64,000 nucleotides of DNA from Parietaria judaica. Lineage: Eukaryota; Streptophyta; Magnoliopsida; Rosales; Urticaceae. A program made the translations under genes and the position numbers. Shown one piece after another: positions 59,515 to 64,000 of the stretch. A model generated the notes under the pieces. That model saw only the letters and a list, made by a program, of their open reading frames with translations. It made no database searches and was not told the DNA's origin. The stretch lies in NCBI GenBank assembly GCA_954871525.1, contig OX940872.1, positions 11,369,180 to 11,433,179 on the forward strand, given 5' to 3'. Position 1 is the stretch's first letter; every line of letters starts with the position of its first letter.

Positions 59515-60050
59515 GGGGTTGGGTTGAATTTTTAAGGCCTGGGTTGAGTTGACTTTCTTAGAACGGGTCGGGTTGACTTTTCCGTACAGTTATCAGGTTG
59601 ACTTTTTTGGTACAACTTTCAGTTGCATTTTTCGGAACAGGATTGAGTAAACTTTTGGAAACGGGTCAAGTTGAATTTTTTTAAACGAGTCTGGTTGGAC
59701 TTTTTATGAATATGTGACATAGTAAGGGAACCCGAACACGGTTCCGAATAGTCAACTTGATCCCGGTACAAAAAATTTAATTCGACCCCATATCAAAAAA
59801 GTCCACTCGACCCGTTCCAAAAACGTCAACCTGAACCCGTTCCTAAAAAGTCAACATGAACCCGTACAAAAAAAAAAGTCAACCTGAATGCAGTACGAAA
59901 AATTCAACCCGACCTTGGTACAGAAAAGTCAAAACCCAACTGTAGTCCGAATAAAACAACTCGACCCCGGTCCAAAAAATTCAACTCGACCCCGTACTAA
60001 AAAAGTCAACTCGACTCCGGTCCAATAAAGTCAACTAGAACCCGGTGCGA
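59515..60050. repeat. Opposed arrays of about 25-bp units
   Basis: The left block (59515-59710) repeats 'gaacgggtcgggttgactttt'-like units about eight times. The right block (59720-60050) repeats the complement, 'aaaaagtcaacctgaacccg'-like units, about thirteen times. Together they can pair as one long imperfect hairpin. Confidence 0.8.
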
Positions 60051-60129
60051 AAATGACATATGTTTCCATTACTATGTCACTTATTAATAAGTTTCTGTTT
60101 ATATTCTCTTTTTTTTTTTTGTCAAGATA

Positions 60130-60245
60130 TAACACGTACGAAGTGAATGTGGTCTAGTGGTTTTGTTGTCCTTATATGTTGGGGTAGGATGAGTTTGAGT
60201 CCTACCAAAGCCATAATATTTTTAACATTTATTTAAATGACGTGA
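60130..60245 (+). mobile_element. tRNA-derived SINE-like sequence
   Basis: A box tggtctagtggt (60150-60161) and B box gagtttgagtcc (60191-60202), about 30 bp apart, in the same order as in a tRNA gene. Flanks include a T-rich run before and an A-rich stretch after. No duplication was found, so borders are approximate. Confidence 0.55.
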
Positions 60246-60587
60246 AAAAAACAAAAATAAAAATGTTTATCACGGGATAAATTCCCAAACTTTGGATCAC
60301 ATGGCGGTCAACGACCGCGTCGCGTGCCGCGTGGAAAGAGGTAATCGGCCACATGGACGGCACCATTAGTGGACGGATGGAAAAAACTGGTCAATGCCCC
60401 AAACCTAATAGGTAATTTTGCCACCACTTTTTGACGTTAAGTAGACAAAGGACATTTTGACTAAAATTTTGGTATTTTACCTAAATAACCCTACTTATTA
60501 TTTTAGCAGAACGTGCTTTAAATATTAAAATATAATTAAGTATCCTTGTAAAGTCCAGGTCAATAAAAGAATCCTTTTTTCCTTAAA

Positions 60588-60626
<39 letters not shown>
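60588..60626. repeat. (TAA)n microsatellite
   Basis: About 13 uninterrupted aat/taa units. Confidence 0.95.
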
Positions 60627-60627
<1 letters not shown>

Positions 60628-60728
60628 GAATCTTTTTGTCAATGAAATGGCGAATTGACTCTGACAACGATTATTTTATGTTTTCATATTTCACTGTGTG
60701 TGATTAGAGTAAAAGGGATGTATACAAT

Positions 60729-61345
60729 TAGAGCTGCTACCGGTCGGTTAACCTGTTTATTTTTCACTATTTGGTTTCCTTAACCTTATTCCGGTAATTC
60801 ATGTTTTAATAAACTTAACATGTTCACTTAAAACCGGTTAACCGGAAACCGGTTAACCTAATTTTCGGTTATCAAAATCTTATTAACCTGTCTAATAACC
60901 TTAACCTTTTTTTTTTATTATTTATAAACATAGCATTCTAACACATTTTATCACAACAATAACACATATCGGTCCAAAATAAATCGCAAATAAAACAACC
61001 CAGTCCAAAAAGAAACATACAGATCTAAAACATAAATCCAAAAAGTACAACAATTATAAATAATTTAAGAAGTCAACGAGACTTTTTATTGAAGAGAGAA
61101 GTAACCCTATTTAATTTTATTCTAAAATATTTACATAAAAAAATAATATTTAAACCTACTATGAAAGCCGGTTACAAAAATAACCCGTTTTTGAAAAATA
61201 ACTAACCTATAACCTTATCATGTTTGAGACCGGATACGATTAACCTTAACCTGTTTCCAAAACAATTGGGTTACGGTTAATTTAAACCGGATAGATTTCG
61301 GTTACGGATTTAAAATTCGGTCACCGGTTATTTTGCACACCCCTA
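60729..61345. mobile_element. hAT element with aaccgg words
   Basis: Left end tagagctgctaccgg, right end reversed taggggtgtgcaaaataacc. Octamers tatacaat (60721-60728) and tccacaat (61346-61353) match at 6 of 8. Both subterminal regions are saturated with 'aaccggttaacc', 'ggttaacc' and 'ttaacctg' words in both orientations. The interior is AT-rich and non-coding. Confidence 0.75.
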
Positions 61346-61353
61346 TCCACAAT

Positions 61354-61560
61354 AGTGATGTTCTTAGCATTATTCGATGTTTTCTTGATACTTGTTTAGG
61401 AGACGGTAATAATTTAGCAAGCTATTATAATTATAACTTAATCCGAAATTTATATGAGATGAATTTTCCGATGATATATTAAATATATATATAGGGAACC
61501 TGATGAAAAGTTGTTAAAAATCAAAACTTGGTAACACATATTTCAAAATTCGAAAACTAA
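61354..61560. other. Spacer
   Basis: AT-rich, nothing recognised. Confidence 0.4.
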
Positions 61561-61754
61561 TGATGTTCATTGTTTCCTTCTAAAATACCTCCGAAACTTC
61601 CTATAAATAGCAAGTCATTTGTCATGGGAACTGCATTCATCTCTAATATTCTCTCAAGAACTTCCATAACTCCTTTTTTTCGTTTTGGTGGACCACTTCA
61701 AAGAATTGCTTGTTTTTTTTCACTTCTATTCTTGGCAGTGGGGAGCATGGTTGT
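61561..61754 (+). promoter_or_regulatory. Promoter-like fragment cut by LTR
   Basis: A good TATA box, tataaata (61602-61609), is followed by 'caagaacttccataactcc' and a T-rich leader. A frame from the ATG at 61624 reads GPLQRIACFFSLLFLAVGSM, a hydrophobic stretch, then runs straight into the LTR start at 61755. It may be the beginning of a small gene destroyed by the insertion. No family is recognised and chance is possible. Confidence 0.35.
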
Positions 61755-62608
61755 TGTTGATGTACAAATTCGTCATTATTTAAAATGACATAAAGTGCTA
61801 AGGTTGTGAATTAATTAAATTTACAAACAAAGACAAAAGGCTTTAAAGAAATAAATCGATATTCGCAAAAGCCCAATTGAGAAGCCCAGTGAAATTCTCA
61901 ATCAGACCAAAACCAACGGATACAAGGCCACTCGGCCCAAAGAGTCCAAAGGCCCAATATCCATTGGACATCAATCCAGAAACACGAGGGTAGAATTGTC
62001 ATATTCTCTACCCGGCATCCCACTTCAAACCCAAGCGGAAGACCAGGAGAACGGAGTCAATCCTCCAACGGGCATAAATCAAACACGACGTCGAGAACGA
62101 AGTCGTGGGACATGTTTAGCAAGATCATCCATTCAACCCGGTCAGCTCGGAGAGAAGACCCCGTGATTCCTAGAAGACCAACGGGAAGAATTGAAGTCTA
62201 TAAATACCAAGCTCAAGCTCAGATCAACACACACACGCATACGCACAACTCTAAGAGAATACACCGAAAGCTTCTACCCGACATATTTGCTCACTTTGAG
62301 ATTTTGTTGTATTCTTTTCTTCCTTGTTATTCTTTTCCCTTTCTAGGCGTGATTTTGCTGTCTGTAGCTATCCGTCTATGTCAATTGTCGCAATAAACTA
62401 ACAGAGGAAGTAGTCAACTACCGCCTTGGGACGAACCTCTATAAAAAAATCCCTCGTCTCATTTATAATGCTTTTATTTATATACATATATATCGTGCGT
62501 TAATCGAGAGCTTGCAACGTGAGAGATCGAATTCCACCAAATCATCTTATTCAAAAATATCATACACTCACAAGTCACGCTTGTTTGAGGTGGGAAACCA
62601 CGTCAACA
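61755..62608 (+). repeat. 5' LTR of the Tat-type element
   Basis: 854 bp, beginning tgttgatgtac and ending acgtcaaca. It has a TATA box tataaata at 62199-62206, a short ca/cg-rich run at 62228-62245, and an aataaa-type signal at about 62391. The U5 end 'gaggtgggaaaccacgtcaa' precedes the primer site. Confidence 0.88.
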
Positions 62609-62628
62609 GTTTGGCGCCGTCTGTGGGA
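62609..62628 (+). promoter_or_regulatory. Gypsy primer-binding/leader motif
   Basis: The sequence gtttggcgccgtctgtggga directly follows the LTR. It is the conserved 'tttggcgccgtctgtgggaa' leader of many plant gypsy elements and establishes plus-strand orientation. Confidence 0.85.
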
Positions 62629-62672
62629 AATTGATCTCGCCAACTTTTACAAGCTCAAAGCACTCTGCAAAC

Positions 62673-64000
62673 ATGAGCAATGACGAAATCGCAATCGTGA
62701 ACGAGCCTGAGGTGAGCAACCTCGACCGAAACACGGAGTCGAACAACCTGCAATCTTAACTAGAGGCTAGTACCGCTGAGAACCGAGAGTTGCGCTGGCG
62801 ACTCGAATATCTTGAAGCAAATCGAGCCCAAAATGAGCATCGCCAGACTAGTAACCGGGCAGACCCGGGATAGAGCTCTGGGCATCAAAGCCGGGAAGGC
62901 CTCGAGGCTGTCCATTTCGACTTTGCCGACCTGGACAATCCGCAAGCGTCGAGGCAGAACCAGCCCCGACCACCCAGCGGCCCTAGACCCTCGACACCTC
63001 CACCGCCTCCTAAAACAGGAACACCCCTCTTCATCCCCTTGCCGGGTCTTTACCCGTCTAGTGCGGGGAATTTCGCTTCGAGCAGTCGCCGATGCTCTGG
63101 ACCCCAGAACCGCCCATCGGGGTACGAGCAGAATCGCGACATTAGCCAGGCCCTTAACGGTCAGCCGGTCATGTACCCGAGGTATCCCAACCCGGTGTAC
63201 GGACAGGAACCCCTCCAAGCTGTGCGTCCCGAACCAGCTCCCCAACGCACAGAACTAGAGAAGCTTAAACGCTTTATGGCCGAAATGAATGAGAAACTCA
63301 TTCGCGTGCGCTCCCGCGTACACAATGCCACTACCGTTGCCCCCGAGATAGAACACTTAGTAGAGGAGGCGGAAAGGACACCCTATAAGCCCGTCATAAC
63401 TAACGTTATACTCAGGGAAGACGGACGCGTATATGTGCCGAAGTACGACGGGACGACCGATCCCAAAGTACACCTGAGATCCTTCATGATCGCGATGGGG
63501 CGAGCCCATCTAGAAGCGCACGAATTAGACGTTGGGCGCTGCCAGTATTTCTCAGAGAAATTGGTCGGCCCAGCGATGGAATGGTTCTCAAAAATTGGGA
63601 CCACGGTCCATAGATAACTTCGGACAGCTGACGACCCTGTTTCTCAAGCACTTCTCCATGTTTATGGAGACTGAGATCACGGCGGCAAACCTCTATGCCT
63701 TACAGCAAGAGAGAGGAGAGCCCCTTAGAGCTTTCATGACCCGGTTCAAGAAGACCATGGTCAAAATAAACGGGATCAATGACGAAACCGCCATAGCCGC
63801 TCTTACGGCCGAATTATGGTACGACTCGAAGTTCAAAACGTACATCGTCGTAAATCGTTACGACTCCATCAAAGACGTGATCCACAGATCATCCAACTGG
63901 ATCAGACACGACGAGGAGCTCGAAGCCCTGCGAAGAAGACATGGACCGCAACCTGTCCATCAGCGAAATCCTGGACCACCCGGACAACCAACACAGCCCA
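62673..64000 (+). pseudogene. Tat-type gypsy gag, two stops and one frameshift
   Basis: Starts at the ATG 62673 (MSNDEIAIVNEPEVSNLD). In-frame TAA at 62757-62759 and TAG at 62871-62873. A proline-rich linker (PSTPPPPPKTGTPLF) follows, then a coiled segment (TELEKLKRFMAEMNEKLI). The capsid comes next: VYVPKYDGTTDPKVHLRSFM, FSEKLVGPAMEWFSKI, then a one-base shift near 63598, then SIDNFGQLTTLFLKHFSMFM, ALQQERGEPLRAFMTRFKK and LWYDSKFKTYIVVNR. It remains open to the window end, where glutamine/proline-rich sequence begins. The retrotransposon Gag family fold is clear. Only three lesions over more than 1.3 kb make this one of the better-preserved elements here. Confidence 0.9.

Larger units (their letters stand above)
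59241..60491. mobile_element. MULE-type element with inverted minisatellite core
   Basis: Nonamers tactgattt (59232-59240) and tacttatta (60492-60500) match at 7 of 9. TIRs start gggttaactacgatataaat and, reversed, gggttatttaggtaaaatac. Inner parts of both arms share 'aaaaagtggtggcaaaa', 'tacccaaact'-like sequence, 'attgaccag' and 'ctacgtggcatgcc'-like words. The core is two opposed blocks of about 25-bp repeats (59515-60050) plus a SINE-like insert (about 60130-60245). No transposase. Confidence 0.82.
61755..64000 (+). mobile_element. Tat-type Ty3/gypsy element, 5' part (runs off window)
   Basis: 5' LTR (61755-62608), primer/leader motif (62609-62625), then a gag with stops and a frameshift to the window end. 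Same LTR family as the solo LTR at 52654. Whether pol follows cannot be seen. Confidence 0.88.

Noticed and set aside
52654..62608. One large element bounded by the two Tat-type LTRs
   Set aside because: Both are in the same orientation, but the first is not followed by a primer site and the intervening DNA contains unrelated hAT and MULE elements with their own duplications.
61755..64000. Endogenous pararetrovirus
   Set aside because: Clear LTR, gypsy primer site and Tat-type gag; no movement protein or viral coat motif.

Overview
This window looks like nuclear DNA of a dicot-type flowering plant. It is AT-rich, full of simple (TA)n runs, and packed with degenerate, mutually nested transposable elements. 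It carries spliced plant genes and no operons, CRISPR arrays, rRNA or intact tRNA genes. I recognise two ordinary cellular genes. One is a four-exon, chloroplast-lumen FKBP-type prolyl isomerase (FKBP17-1-like, minus strand, 12197-14206). The other is a single-exon DUF761-type small protein gene with its own TATA box (minus strand, 32668-33045). Almost everything else that can be identified is mobile DNA.

Layout. 1-6.1 kb holds four terminal-inverted-repeat (TIR) elements, including a clean hAT element at 4530-5325. 6.1-11.9 kb is a minus-strand Tat-like Ty3/gypsy element that keeps its LTR ends, leader and a broken gag but has no pol. In place of pol it has three tandem-repeat arrays, one with an exact 60-bp period. 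Its gag is split by one hAT element that itself contains a second hAT element, each with its own 8-bp target duplication. 12.2-14.2 kb is the FKBP gene. 14.8-16.3 kb is a possible solo LTR. 16.5-31.4 kb is one minus-strand Ty1/copia element with roughly 2.7-2.9 kb LTRs, tRNA-Met-type primer site, purine tract and gag and pol remnants. It has been inflated by a MULE-type element in the leader and by a 3.9-kb solo gypsy LTR in the 5' LTR, and that solo LTR holds another MULE-type element.

31.8-32.0 kb is a tRNA-derived SINE with a perfect 15-bp target duplication. 36.4-38.35 kb is a 5'-truncated L1-type LINE. 41-47 kb is a run of hAT elements, including two decayed transposase genes of different types (TTF/ZMYM-like and BED/DUF659-like). 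47.8-53.5 kb holds a fragment of the same copia LTR, a minus-strand Athila-like gypsy element whose protease is joined to the tail of its integrase, and a solo Tat-type LTR. 53.5-55.3 kb is another TTF-type hAT transposase pseudogene. 55.6-61.3 kb has four small hAT elements and a MULE-type element. From 61.75 kb a plus-strand Tat-type gypsy element (5' LTR, primer site, gag with two stops and a frameshift) runs off the window.

Boundaries come from target-site duplications, TIRs or LTR end motifs read by eye. Family names come from protein motifs and end structure, not from database searches. No single novel multi-gene system is evident. The best leads are the elements with unusual internal repeat architecture and the nested insertion order.
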